43,292 nt of DNA from Melioribacteraceae bacterium. GTDB taxonomy: Bacteria; Bacteroidota; Ignavibacteria; Ignavibacteriales; Melioribacteraceae. A program made the position numbers and the translations under genes. How positions within the stretch are numbered: position 1 is the stretch's first letter; each line of letters starts with the position of its first letter. Location: contig JALWGH010000117.1 in NCBI GenBank assembly GCA_027013735.1, positions 1 through 43,292 on the forward strand. The letters run 5' to 3'. Under the pieces are notes generated by a model. That model ran no database searches. It was not told where the DNA came from and saw only the letters and a list, made by a program, of their open reading frames with translations. Shown here piece after piece: positions 17,225 through 24,136 of this stretch.

Positions 17225-18445
17225 TTACCAAATCGGAAGTTTGTTCGGGGAAATGGGGCGCATGTATTCGATGCTTGTCTTGAATGCAGTCCGGGAATAA
17301 CCTCTGGATTCGAAAAGGACGTCGAAGTATTCGGGCATGTAGCCGAATTTTTTCTTCATCATTTCTTCGAGATTGTTCAAGTTGTTTTCGTCGAGCATGT
17401 ATTGCGTTGCAACTGAAATGCCCGCCTCGAAGAAAGAAATGAAAAGGTAAATTGTGTTTTTGTTTGGTCCAGGGATTTTTCTGAAAAGACAATAGTCGAT
17501 GTGCTCAAGTCCGGGTTCGCCGGATTGTCTGAAAGTAAGCGTTGTGTCTTTTTCGCGAAAACGGATGTACATATTATCAGGGTCGGAGCTGTATTCGGTT
17601 AGTGTGTCTCTCAACAAATATCGCAAGAAATGTAAACTTCTGAAAGAGCCGAGAAAAATAATGTCGTTCTCCAGCAAATCCGTAGCGGAAAGTTCGGACG
17701 AAGCTTTGAGAATAAGTTTGTCTTTGGCTTTAAGAATTTTAACTAAAATGGGAATCGTTGAAATGTCTATTTTGGGAAAGAAGGGGTAAGGGGTTATTCC
17801 GATTATTTTTTTGTCCGGATGTGCCGCTTTGTATTGTTCGAATTCTTCCTTCGTATTGACGTAGTGCTTTCTTACAATTGTTTCCTCGCCGTCGAGGATT
17901 TCGAGAAAGAATAAGTCGTTGCCCAAAACTATTAGCTTGGGATTTGGTGATTCGGTAATGTTCAACCAGACGGGGTTGTTGACAATATCTGAGGAAGTAG
18001 ATTTCAAAATAGAAAGTTTAATGGAAGAGTAAAATGCAATGCCTGCCAATAGAACCACCAGCCCAACAAGCGACCAGACAATTTTTTTGTTGTACATTCC
18101 CATTACTTTTCTAACTTTTGACGTAGCCGGCACAAATTCGAGTTTGTAATGTCCTTTCGGGATTTTTATTCTGTACTTGTCTTCTTTTCCTTCGTTAGCG
18201 TAGAAATGGTCGAGTTTTTTTCTGAGGTTGCTGGCGTAAACACGGACGGACGAGTCCTCTGCCGGGTTGAAATCCGTGCCTTTGTTAAAAACGTTGATTG
18301 CAATGGTTATTTCTTTCGGGTCTTCGTTTCGCAGGGAAGCTTCGAATAAGTAGGTGAGCAACTTTTTGTAAGTGTCCGAAGATTTGAATCCCTCGGATTC
18401 GAGAATGTTTTCTAATATTTTTCTTTTAGCCTCTTCGGAAAGCAT
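17225..18445 (-). CDS. Membrane-anchored winged-helix (ToxR-like) regulator
   Basis: The 406-residue protein has an N-terminal cytoplasmic domain (about 1-110) with 'ILESEGFKSSDTYKKLLTYL' and 'SSVRVYASNLRKKLDHFY ... YRIKIPKGHYKLEF'. This follows the layout of the OmpR/PhoB-type winged helix ('R..Y...LRKKL', then a hairpin ending in 'KG.Y.LEF') seen in many one-component membrane regulators. One transmembrane helix follows (about 120-143, 'VWSLVGLVVLLAGIAFY'). The 260-residue C-terminal part, probably periplasmic, matches no family I recognise. It is convergent with the sulfatase cluster and may sense a breakdown product and control it; this is inferred from position. A candidate promoter lies just upstream (18,471-18,502). 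Confidence 0.75.
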   Translation of the reverse strand: MLSEEAKRKILENILESEGFKSSDTYKKLLTYLFEASLRNEDPKEITIAINVFNKGTDFNPAEDSSVRVYASNLRKKLDHFYANEGKEDKYRIKIPKGHYKLEFVPATSKVRKVMGMYNKKIVWSLVGLVVLLAGIAFYSSIKLSILKSTSSDIVNNPVWLNITESPNPKLIVLGNDLFFLEILDGEETIVRKHYVNTKEEFEQYKAAHPDKKIIGITPYPFFPKIDISTIPILVKILKAKDKLILKASSELSATDLLENDIIFLGSFRSLHFLRYLLRDTLTEYSSDPDNMYIRFREKDTTLTFRQSGEPGLEHIDYCLFRKIPGPNKNTIYLFISFFEAGISVATQYMLDENNLNNLEEMMKKKFGYMPEYFDVLFESRGYSRTAFKTSIEYMRPISPNKLPIW

Positions 18446-18470
18446 TTTTAATCTTAGTTTTTTAAGTTTC

Positions 18471-18502
18471 TTAATTTAATCATTTCTGCCGTATTTCACA
18501 AA
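18471..18502 (-). promoter_or_regulatory. Candidate promoter of the membrane regulator
   Basis: On the - strand, TTTG (18,502-18,499) is followed after 20 bases by TAAATTAA (18,478-18,471). This is a partial match to the Bacteroidetes TTTG / TAnnTTTG promoter and ends 26 bases before the ATG. AT-rich sequence makes chance matches common. Confidence 0.28.
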
Positions 18503-18581
18503 GAAAGAGCACGGTGACACAAGTTTAAATTTGGTGGCAAAAGATTTCTTGATGATTTTCTCATCTGACTTTTTGTTGTTT

Positions 18582-18615
18582 TTGTCATTTGCTCCGCCGC
18601 TGGCGGAGCGTCATT
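18582..18615. repeat. GTCATT-flanked hairpin, copy A
   Basis: GTCATT precedes and follows an 8-bp stem GCTCCGCC / GGCGGAGC with a 3-base loop. A second copy with the same plan is at 23,051-23,086 in direct orientation. Confidence 0.6.
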
Positions 18616-18680
18616 AACGAGTTCTCGGAAGACGCTTCCGGATAATTGGATGACAGGGTTTAATTACTAAGTAACAATTA

Positions 18681-18775
18681 TTTTTCTCTGTTCACTGTTA
18701 TTTGTTCTCTTCTTGCGTCTTACCTCTCGCGTCTTACGAAAACATTTCTTATTTCTCGTTTCTTCTTTCTTATTT
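18681..18775 (-). repeat. Modular repeat, left copy (inverted)
   Basis: Read on the - strand, this stretch shares a perfect 32-base block (18,744-18,775) with 22,905-22,936. Later shared words are GTAAGACGC-type and AACARATAACAGTGARCAGAG. The two copies are in opposite orientation and bracket the cytochrome operon. Confidence 0.8.
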
Positions 18776-18781
18776 TACAAC

Positions 18782-21043
18782 CTATTTTGAGCCCGTACCG
18801 AACAGTTTTGTAATCTTTTCCGAAAGCTTTTTTGCTTTATCGGTCAAATGATTTTTTAAATAGAAGTTTAACAAATTTTCGTAATGCGAATAGTTGTTAG
18901 GCTCTTTGTTTATTGCAATTTTCAAATACTTTTCCGCAAGATTTTTTTTGTTTTGAAAATCGTAAATCATTGCAATGTTGTAATCAATACGTCCGTTGGT
19001 TTTTAATAATTTGCTTGCTTTAATCAAATAATTAAGAGCTTTTTCGTATTTTCTGTTTTCCGCCAAAACAAGTCCGTAGCTGTAAAGCGTTTCGCCGTCA
19101 GCGGGATTTTCGGTTACGTACTCCGCAAGAATTTTTTCCGCTTTTTGCGGCTCTCCGATTGCGTCGTAAAGATGGGCTAAGTTTATTTTAGCGACGTTCA
19201 ACTTGTTGTCTTCTTTAATTGCCTCCAAGTACAATTTCTCTGCTTCGGCAAATTTGCCCGAGCTGTAGTAGAAATTAGCAAGGTTAAATTTCCCGCTGGG
19301 GAAATCCGAATTGTACTTTAGAATTTTAAATTCTTCGGCAAGAGCCTTTTTGTAAGATTTAACAAACTTACGCGGCATCTTGTTTGTGTCGAGCACGCCG
19401 ATTTTATTAATTACCTCGTGGCGAATTCCCTTTACGGGATCGGAAGTTAGTGAGAGCAATTGTGCGAGGTCTCTTTCGTTTCGGACGTCCTTTCTTCTGA
19501 TTGCTGCAATCCGTAAAGGTATTTCGGAGGCATTCAAATAATTGTTAATGAGGCTGTCGTTACTTTTGCTTTCGCTAAGATGTTCAATTGCAATGCCGCG
19601 GATGCTTGCAGGGTACAAAGTGTTTCCAATCATTGAGGTTAAAAGCCGGTCTGTGTTTTTCTTCCCTTTTTCAGCGTCAAAAAAAGCCTCGCCGTATTGG
19701 AATGGGCGGCTATTACCGTACCACTTTTCAATGTAGCTTTCAGCCCATTGCGGGGATTTGTCCGCGTGGCATTGATTGCAAGCATTGGGCACGCCCATTT
19801 TAATTGTCAAATCGGGACGGGGAATTCTGAAGCTGTGGTCGCGGCGGAAATCCACGCCCATATAATTTCTGCCGGGCATGTGGCAATTAATACATTTTGT
19901 TCCCGAGCCGACTTCGTATTTAATTCCCATATCGGAAACAACCGGTTGTCCTTTGCTTCCCTCCGGCTTGTGGAACGTGTGGCGCGGAGTGTCGTAATCT
20001 TCTTTTTTGTGGCATTGCAGGCAGAGGGCGTTTCCATCGTAAAGCAATTTGCCGGAGTGAACGTTGTGGCAGTCGTTGCATTTTACGTCGTTGAGGTACA
20101 TTCTGCTTTGTGTAAAAGAAGCGTAAACGTAATCTTCGTCTTTAATTTGACCGTCAATAAACCAACTCGGTTCTTGAGGGAAAGAGGGGATTACGTGTTG
20201 GTAAATATTTTTAGCTTCGGGTAGGTTGTCGCTCAGCGCCGCTCTTCTTGAGTGGCATCTCGCAGCGCACATGTCAACGTATTCTTTGTTGTCTATTCCG
20301 CTTGTTTTAACCACAAGTCCGTAATTGTCAATTTCCTTTTGGGCGTAGGCGGGTAGTTTTGTCCATTCCAAATGTTTTGAGCCGGGACCGTGGCAGGCTT
20401 CGCAACTAACGTTTATTTCAGAGTAAGTGGTGTTGTAAGAATCGGTTTTGAGGTCGTAATTCTTTTTGACATTTGTGGAATGGCAATCGGCGCACATCGA
20501 GTTCCAATTCTGAGCTTGATTTGTCCAGAACAGCCAATCTTTGTAATCGACGTTTTCGTTTTTGTAAATTGAATCCGGCATGTAATACCAGTTGCTGTCT
20601 TTGCTGTTCCAAGTTAGCGAGAGGGTTTGCAAACGTCCTTTGGGAAAACGTATTAAATATTGTTGCAAGGGGTAATGCCCGAATACGTGGCTGATTTGAA
20701 ACTCGTGCATTTTTCCGTCTTTGCCGGTAGTGTAAACGAAAAACTTTCCGTCCTTTTTGTAAAATTTTGCTTTGATTTTGCCGGAGGTGAAAGTTTGGTT
20801 GTTAAAATTTCCAAGCACGGTGGAATCGTTTGCAACGTTCATTGCCAAGTCGTGATCGGAGCCGACCCAGTCTTCGTATTCTTTGTGGTGGCAGGAAATA
20901 CATTTTTCCTTGCCTACGTAATGTGCTTTTGAGTTGTTGTTTGCGCTGTGAAAAAATATTTTTTTAACGGCAAAGAGAGGCACAATAATGATGATAAAGA
21001 GAATTAGAATTGTTTTTATTGTATCGTTATTTAGCTTTTTCAT
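18782..21043 (-). CDS. Octaheme c-type cytochrome with C-terminal TPR repeats
   Basis: The ATG at 21,043 is preferred to the in-frame TTG at 21,052, giving 753 residues. One N-terminal transmembrane segment ('ILILFIIIIVPLFAV') anchors an exported protein. Eight heme-binding sites are visible: seven CxxCH (CISCH, CADCH, CEACH, CNDCH, CLQCH, CINCH, CNQCH) and one unusual CxxxCH (CAARCH). The middle carries HEAT-like helices ('DPVKGIRHEVINKIG'), and the last 200 residues hold TPR-type repeats ('AEKLYLEAIKEDNKLNVAKINLAHLYDAIG'). It is the third gene of a unit with cytochrome b and Rieske genes, in the place of cytochrome c1, and probably takes electrons from the Rieske protein. The partner downstream is unknown. 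Confidence 0.88.
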   Translation of the reverse strand: MKKLNNDTIKTILILFIIIIVPLFAVKKIFFHSANNNSKAHYVGKEKCISCHHKEYEDWVGSDHDLAMNVANDSTVLGNFNNQTFTSGKIKAKFYKKDGKFFVYTTGKDGKMHEFQISHVFGHYPLQQYLIRFPKGRLQTLSLTWNSKDSNWYYMPDSIYKNENVDYKDWLFWTNQAQNWNSMCADCHSTNVKKNYDLKTDSYNTTYSEINVSCEACHGPGSKHLEWTKLPAYAQKEIDNYGLVVKTSGIDNKEYVDMCAARCHSRRAALSDNLPEAKNIYQHVIPSFPQEPSWFIDGQIKDEDYVYASFTQSRMYLNDVKCNDCHNVHSGKLLYDGNALCLQCHKKEDYDTPRHTFHKPEGSKGQPVVSDMGIKYEVGSGTKCINCHMPGRNYMGVDFRRDHSFRIPRPDLTIKMGVPNACNQCHADKSPQWAESYIEKWYGNSRPFQYGEAFFDAEKGKKNTDRLLTSMIGNTLYPASIRGIAIEHLSESKSNDSLINNYLNASEIPLRIAAIRRKDVRNERDLAQLLSLTSDPVKGIRHEVINKIGVLDTNKMPRKFVKSYKKALAEEFKILKYNSDFPSGKFNLANFYYSSGKFAEAEKLYLEAIKEDNKLNVAKINLAHLYDAIGEPQKAEKILAEYVTENPADGETLYSYGLVLAENRKYEKALNYLIKASKLLKTNGRIDYNIAMIYDFQNKKNLAEKYLKIAINKEPNNYSHYENLLNFYLKNHLTDKAKKLSEKITKLFGTGSK

Positions 21044-21070
21044 TATCGGCAAAATTAAATTGTTAAGGAG

Positions 21071-21496
21071 CTATTTTCTTCTGATTGAATGACCGAGATT
21101 CACAAGAATCTTTCCACGCTTGGTTATTTTTGTTTCGAATAAATCCAACGGGCGTGTTGCAGGCGGTTTAAGGTTAATTCCTTTTTCGTTGAAGATTGAA
21201 CCGTGGCAGGGACATTTGAATTCATCGCCCTTGAATTCAACCGTGCATCCGAGGTGGGTGCATTTGGTCGAAATGGCGGTTACTTTTCCGCTCTCATCTA
21301 TTGACAAATAAAATTTTTGAGCGGCAAAGGGGTAAATTTTCCCTTTGTCGTAGTCGGCTATGTTCCCGGCATCAAACCATTTTTTTGAAGCGTTTCCGGA
21401 AATTTTTTTGTAGCCAAGGACGTCAATAATTCCGTAGAAAAATTCCGCCACGGCGGGAATCAGTAAAAGATATTTTATTGCTTTTCTTCTGTTCAT
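21071..21496 (-). CDS. Rieske [2Fe-2S] protein
   Basis: The 141-residue protein has an N-terminal arginine pair and hydrophobic segment ('MNRRKAIKYLLLIPAVAEFFYG') typical of a Tat-exported or membrane-anchored Rieske subunit. The cluster ligands are complete: 'CTHLGC' and 'CPCHGSIF', about 17 residues apart, with 'PATRPLDLFETKI' as the usual C-terminal strand. It would carry electrons from quinol oxidised at cytochrome b to the multiheme cytochrome. The gene starts 10 bases after the cytochrome b stop and ends 27 bases before the cytochrome c ATG, so the three form an operon. Confidence 0.93.
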   Translation of the reverse strand: MNRRKAIKYLLLIPAVAEFFYGIIDVLGYKKISGNASKKWFDAGNIADYDKGKIYPFAAQKFYLSIDESGKVTAISTKCTHLGCTVEFKGDEFKCPCHGSIFNEKGINLKPPATRPLDLFETKITKRGKILVNLGHSIRRK

Positions 21497-21506
21497 TTTT
21501 GTTGCC

Positions 21507-22778
21507 TTAAAAAATTAGTCTCATTCCGTTTGCCCTTAAAAATGTTGTGGTAAGTCCCATTGTAATGTAGGATGTAAGAATCATTGTAATTATTGCCAAA
21601 GCGGTTTCGGTTTTGTTTGTCTTTTTGAAGCGGAGTAAATAAAAAACAAAACCACCGGCTGGCAGCAAGTAAGCAAGCAGAGGAATAATTCCGTTTACCA
21701 AAAGTACGGGTAAAGAGGTATTGTCTGCATTAAAAAGATATTCGAAGATTAAAATAAGTGTAAAGGAAAGCAGTGCCGCAAAAGCGGCTGAGTAAACAAT
21801 CGCTTGTTTTCCTTTATCCGAATAGAACCAGACTCCGATTTTTTCTTGCTCTATTTTTGTGCGGGATACGTAAATTAAGTAAAGTAAGATTGTAATCGGC
21901 GTTAGGAAAATTGTAAATATCGGATGTACGTTCAATAACATTTCTTGAACTCCGCTGAAATACCACGGGGCTTTAATGTCTGCCGGCGTAATTGCCGGAC
22001 TGGCTTTGCCCAACAGATGTGGCGGAAAGAAGAACGCAAGCAGCAGGACAAAAGCTAAAACGGAAAGGGCGGCAAGTAATTCCCGCGAAGTCAGCTCGGG
22101 ACTTGTTTTTACCTTTTCGGTGCTTTCCTTTGCCGGCAATGTGACGCCGGAATTTGCCCTTACAAGCCAGATGTGAATAACGATAAAAATAAAAATCGTT
22201 AACGGCAAAACGGCGGTGTGTAAATTGTAGAAAAAGAATAGTGTGTTTGCACCGACCTTACTTCCCCCTGCAATAAATTTGGCAATGGGGGCACCGATTA
22301 AAGGTAACATTTTTATTGTGTTTGTTAAAATTGTTATTGCCCAGTAAGAAAGTTGATCCCACGGCAGAGCGTAACCGGTAAAGTTGGATGAAAGAACCAG
22401 TGCAAATAAAACCAAGCCGTAGTAAAAATTTTTACTCCTCTCGTAATAAATTGAATTTGAATAAATAACCCGCACAAAGTGAAGAAATGACGTTACTAAA
22501 AAAATCATTGCACTCCAGTGGTGCGTTGCGTGCAGCAAAGTTCCGAAATAGGTTAATTTCTGAAGATTAACGATTGAATCGTACGCATTTTGTTGTGTGG
22601 GAATGTAGGAAAATCTCAGCAATGTTCCCGTTGAAACGAGAATAAGAAAAAGAAGAATATTAATTCCACCGAGACCGAAAGTTCGTGAAAATTTTAACGA
22701 ATCTTTCTTTACGGAGATTGGATGTAAGTGGAGAAGAAATTCAATTACGACATTTTTGCGGTTGTTTTTTTGAGCCAT
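21507..22778 (-). CDS. Cytochrome b of a bc-type complex
   Basis: The start is placed at the ATG at 22,778 (MAQKNNRK...). An earlier in-frame ATG at 22,976 would add a stretch translated from intergenic repeat. The 423 residues contain about eight or nine transmembrane helices, so the b6-like and subunit-IV-like parts are fused as in bc1-type proteins. Heme ligands are suggested by 'HATHHWSAMIF...FLHF' and 'NLHTAVLPLTIFIFIVIHIW', and 'NFTGYALPWDQLSYWA' is a conserved block. At the quinol site the usual PEWY reads 'APWYF', so the Glu is replaced by Pro. The first gene of the unit with Rieske and octaheme genes. Confidence 0.92.
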   Translation of the reverse strand: MAQKNNRKNVVIEFLLHLHPISVKKDSLKFSRTFGLGGINILLFLILVSTGTLLRFSYIPTQQNAYDSIVNLQKLTYFGTLLHATHHWSAMIFLVTSFLHFVRVIYSNSIYYERSKNFYYGLVLFALVLSSNFTGYALPWDQLSYWAITILTNTIKMLPLIGAPIAKFIAGGSKVGANTLFFFYNLHTAVLPLTIFIFIVIHIWLVRANSGVTLPAKESTEKVKTSPELTSRELLAALSVLAFVLLLAFFFPPHLLGKASPAITPADIKAPWYFSGVQEMLLNVHPIFTIFLTPITILLYLIYVSRTKIEQEKIGVWFYSDKGKQAIVYSAAFAALLSFTLILIFEYLFNADNTSLPVLLVNGIIPLLAYLLPAGGFVFYLLRFKKTNKTETALAIITMILTSYITMGLTTTFLRANGMRLIF

Positions 22779-22904
22779 CTGTTCCGAAATAAAATGTATT
22801 TGAAAAGTAAATATACTAATAATTAAGCACTTTGTTTGAGGGTGGGAGAAGGTGAGAGTGCTTCTGGCTTTCCGGTACAAGATTAAAATCAGTGGCAAAA
22901 ATTT

Positions 22905-23017
22905 AAATAAGAAAGAAGAAACGAGAAATAAGAAATTTCTTTTCGACAGAGGCGAGACGCTAGACGTAAGACGCAATTTCTCAGTGAATAGTGAACAGAT
23001 AACAGTGAGCAGAGAAA
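22905..23017 (+). repeat. Modular repeat, right copy
   Basis: It begins with the 32-base block (22,905-22,936) identical to the reverse complement of 18,744-18,775. It continues with short related words: GAGACGC/TAGACG/TAAGACGC, then CAGTGAATAGTGAACAGATA and CAGTGAGCAGAG. It lies upstream of the cytochrome operon. Confidence 0.8.
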
Positions 23018-23050
23018 AATTAAGATTGAGGGCTTGCTAAAAGGTGATTT

Positions 23051-23086
23051 GTCATTTGCCCCCGCCAACGTGGCGGGGACGTCATT
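23051..23086. repeat. GTCATT-flanked hairpin, copy B
   Basis: GTCATT flanks a 7-bp stem CCCCGCC / GGCGGGG with a 5-base loop. Copy A is at 18,582-18,615. Confidence 0.6.
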
Positions 23087-23109
23087 CATTGCGGTAAAAA
23101 TAAAAACAT

Positions 23110-23138
23110 AAAAAAGAGCTCCAGCGAAACGGCAGCTC
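23110..23138 (-). terminator. Orphan rho-independent terminator
   Basis: Read on the - strand, GAGCT-(G)-CC and GGAGCTC form a 7-bp stem with one bulged G around GTTTCGCT, followed directly by TTTTTTATGTTTTTA. No gene lies between it and the next terminator upstream at 23,341-23,371, so it may end a small untranslated transcript. Confidence 0.6.
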
Positions 23139-23340
23139 GGTAACCACGGGTTTTGACTTATGGATGTGGTTTTAGCAGGGAAAAAATCGTGACGAAAGGT
23201 TTAACAGGAAAGTCAACGAGAATTTATTACCAGCAAGTCTAAAATTGTATCGGTGCAACAACAACACATTTGGGTAAGCGAGCGGGATTTTCTGTGCCTA
23301 TTTCTGTGCCCGGAGAGAGAAAAAAATAAAAAATGTAATA

Positions 23341-23371
23341 AAAAAACCTTGTAACTTCTTGTTTTACAAGG
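23341..23371 (-). terminator. Terminator after the tRNA-like sequence
   Basis: On the - strand CCTTGTAA (23,371-23,364) and TTACAAGG (23,354-23,347) form a perfect 8-bp stem around a 9-base loop, followed by TTTTTT. It lies 11 bases after the tRNA-like sequence and would end the GIY-YIG / tRNA-like transcript. Confidence 0.85.
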
Positions 23372-23382
23372 GCTTATGATTG

Positions 23383-23457
23383 TGAGAGCGCCTGGGCTTG
23401 AACCAGGAACCCCTCCGACTGAAAGTCGGAGTGCTCTACCACTAAGCTTGTTGGCCT
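23383..23457 (-). pseudogene. Degenerate tRNA (Glu-UUC-like), acceptor stem broken
   Basis: The D arm (GCTT-AGTGGTA-GAGC), an anticodon arm with loop CTTTCAG (anticodon TTC, Glu), the T arm (CCTGG-TTCAAGC-CCAGG) and a 3' acceptor strand CGCTCTC-A are all present. The 5' acceptor strand is not: the bases where GAGAGCG should be read GGCCAAC or AGGCCAA and pair at only one or two positions. The anticodon stem is also 6 bp rather than 5. The T arm and 3' end nearly match the tRNA-Lys at 23,804. The first base adjoins the stop codon of the GIY-YIG gene. It is probably a tRNA remnant or an attachment-site scar; a functional tRNA is less likely. Confidence 0.6.
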
Positions 23458-23741
23458 CAGCTTGTTAACCGGTTGTTATTTTTAATTACCACTTTATGAT
23501 GATGTCTAATATATTCTACTGCTTTTTCGGGACTCTTTAAATTCTTTAATTTTCTCTCTAATCTCCGACCCTCTGATTTATTCTCAACTACACATGCCAC
23601 TTCTATTTCCCACGGAATGCCGTACTTCGTTGCTTTACTTCGTCCTTCGTTGTGTCGGCGGAGTCGTTCTCTCAGGTCTTTTGTCTCGCCAATGTAGTGT
23701 TTGCCTGTTTTTACGGATTTCAGGATGTAAACAAAATGCAT
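23457..23741 (-). CDS. GIY-YIG domain protein (UPF0213/YhbQ-like)
   Basis: The ATG at 23,741 gives 94 residues. The longer in-frame ORF that starts inside tRNA-Lys is rejected because it would translate a tRNA and its terminator. The sequence begins 'MHFVYILKSVKTGKHYIGETKDLRERLRRHNEG', with the GIY-YIG pair as VYI...HYIG and the catalytic-type Arg in 'LRERLRRHN'. 'PWEIEVACVVENKSEGRRLERKLK' holds the conserved Glu. Length fits the small single-domain family of structure-specific nuclease-like proteins, whose cellular role is poorly known. It lies between an intact tRNA-Lys and a broken tRNA that share a 3' end, which suggests it may have arrived with, or taken part in, a recombination event there. 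Confidence 0.82.
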   Translation of the reverse strand: MHFVYILKSVKTGKHYIGETKDLRERLRRHNEGRSKATKYGIPWEIEVACVVENKSEGRRLERKLKNLKSPEKAVEYIRHHHKVVIKNNNRLTS

Positions 23742-23765
23742 TTTGTTTGCCCTATTAAAATAAAA

Positions 23766-23793
23766 AACTCCGATTAAAAATTTAACCGGAGTT
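23766..23793 (-). terminator. Terminator of tRNA-Lys
   Basis: On the - strand ACTCCG (23,792-23,787) and CGGAGT (23,772-23,767) pair, and the stem can extend inward through GTTAA/TTAAT to about 10 bp with a 4-base loop. TTTTTTATTTT follows. It starts 11 bases after the tRNA. Confidence 0.85.
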
Positions 23794-23803
23794 ACTATTT
23801 TTG

Positions 23804-23875
23804 TGAGCGCGCCTGGGCTTGAACCAGGGACCCTCTGCTTAAAAGGCAGATGCTCTACCACTGAGCTACGCGCCC
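23804..23875 (-). tRNA. tRNA-Lys (anticodon UUU)
   Basis: The 72-base cloverleaf is complete: acceptor GGGCGCG / CGCGCTC with one G-U pair, D arm GCTC-AGTGGTA-GAGC, anticodon stem TCTGC/GCAGA with loop CTTTTAA (anticodon TTT), T arm CCTGG-TTCAAGC-CCAGG, discriminator A. CCA is not encoded. A terminator follows at once. Confidence 0.96.
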
Positions 23876-24136
23876 GTACTAAATAATTTTCTAAAAAAAG
23901 AACAATTCTAAAAATTAAGATTCAAAATATATTAATAAATTGTTAATAAAACAATATCCAAAAAACCTTTTCAAAATTTTTTACGGCTGAAAAACCCCTC
24001 TAAATTTGACAAGGAATCCTTTTTAAAAAAGTTTTAAAATATGTAAATTAATAGTCGGGTTTTTTGAATGGTGTTTTGGGCGGGATACGAAAAGGAGTTC
24101 AAATCCCTCCATTAGAAAATTTTATGGTAGGGAAAT

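Larger units (their letters stand above)
18446..18781. other. Repeat-rich intergenic region
   Basis: No gene is seen in these 336 bases. They hold the regulator's upstream region, a GTCATT-flanked hairpin (18,582-18,615), a 6-bp CGGAAG/CTTCCG hairpin (about 18,627-18,641), a short 'GGATAATTGGATGA' stretch, and the left copy of the modular repeat (18,681-18,775). Confidence 0.7.
22779..23382. other. Intergenic region with repeats and an orphan terminator
   Basis: No protein gene is convincing in these 604 bases. From left to right they hold: the upstream region of the cytochrome operon, including a 7-bp inverted repeat AAGCACT/AGTGCTT (22,825-22,863) in its likely leader; the right copy of the modular repeat; a GTCATT hairpin; a - strand terminator at 23,110-23,138 with no gene upstream of it; an unexplained stretch with a 12-base direct repeat of TCTGTGCC (23,291 and 23,303); and a second terminator at 23,341-23,371. 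Confidence 0.6.

Noticed and set aside
19697-20224. A 175-residue + strand ORF opposite the octaheme cytochrome
   Set aside because: It is a shadow of the strongly supported cytochrome frame, with no ribosome site or recognisable domain.
22779-22976. N-terminal extension of cytochrome b from an upstream ATG
   Set aside because: The added 66 residues come from the modular repeat and AT-rich leader. The ATG at 22,778 gives the expected length and start.
23742-23861. Longer start of the GIY-YIG protein
   Set aside because: The extension would translate tRNA-Lys and its terminator; family members begin at the internal ATG.
24085-24112. GGAGTTCAAATCCCTCC resembling a tRNA T arm
   Set aside because: The loop would be 9 rather than 7 bases and no other tRNA arm can be built around it.
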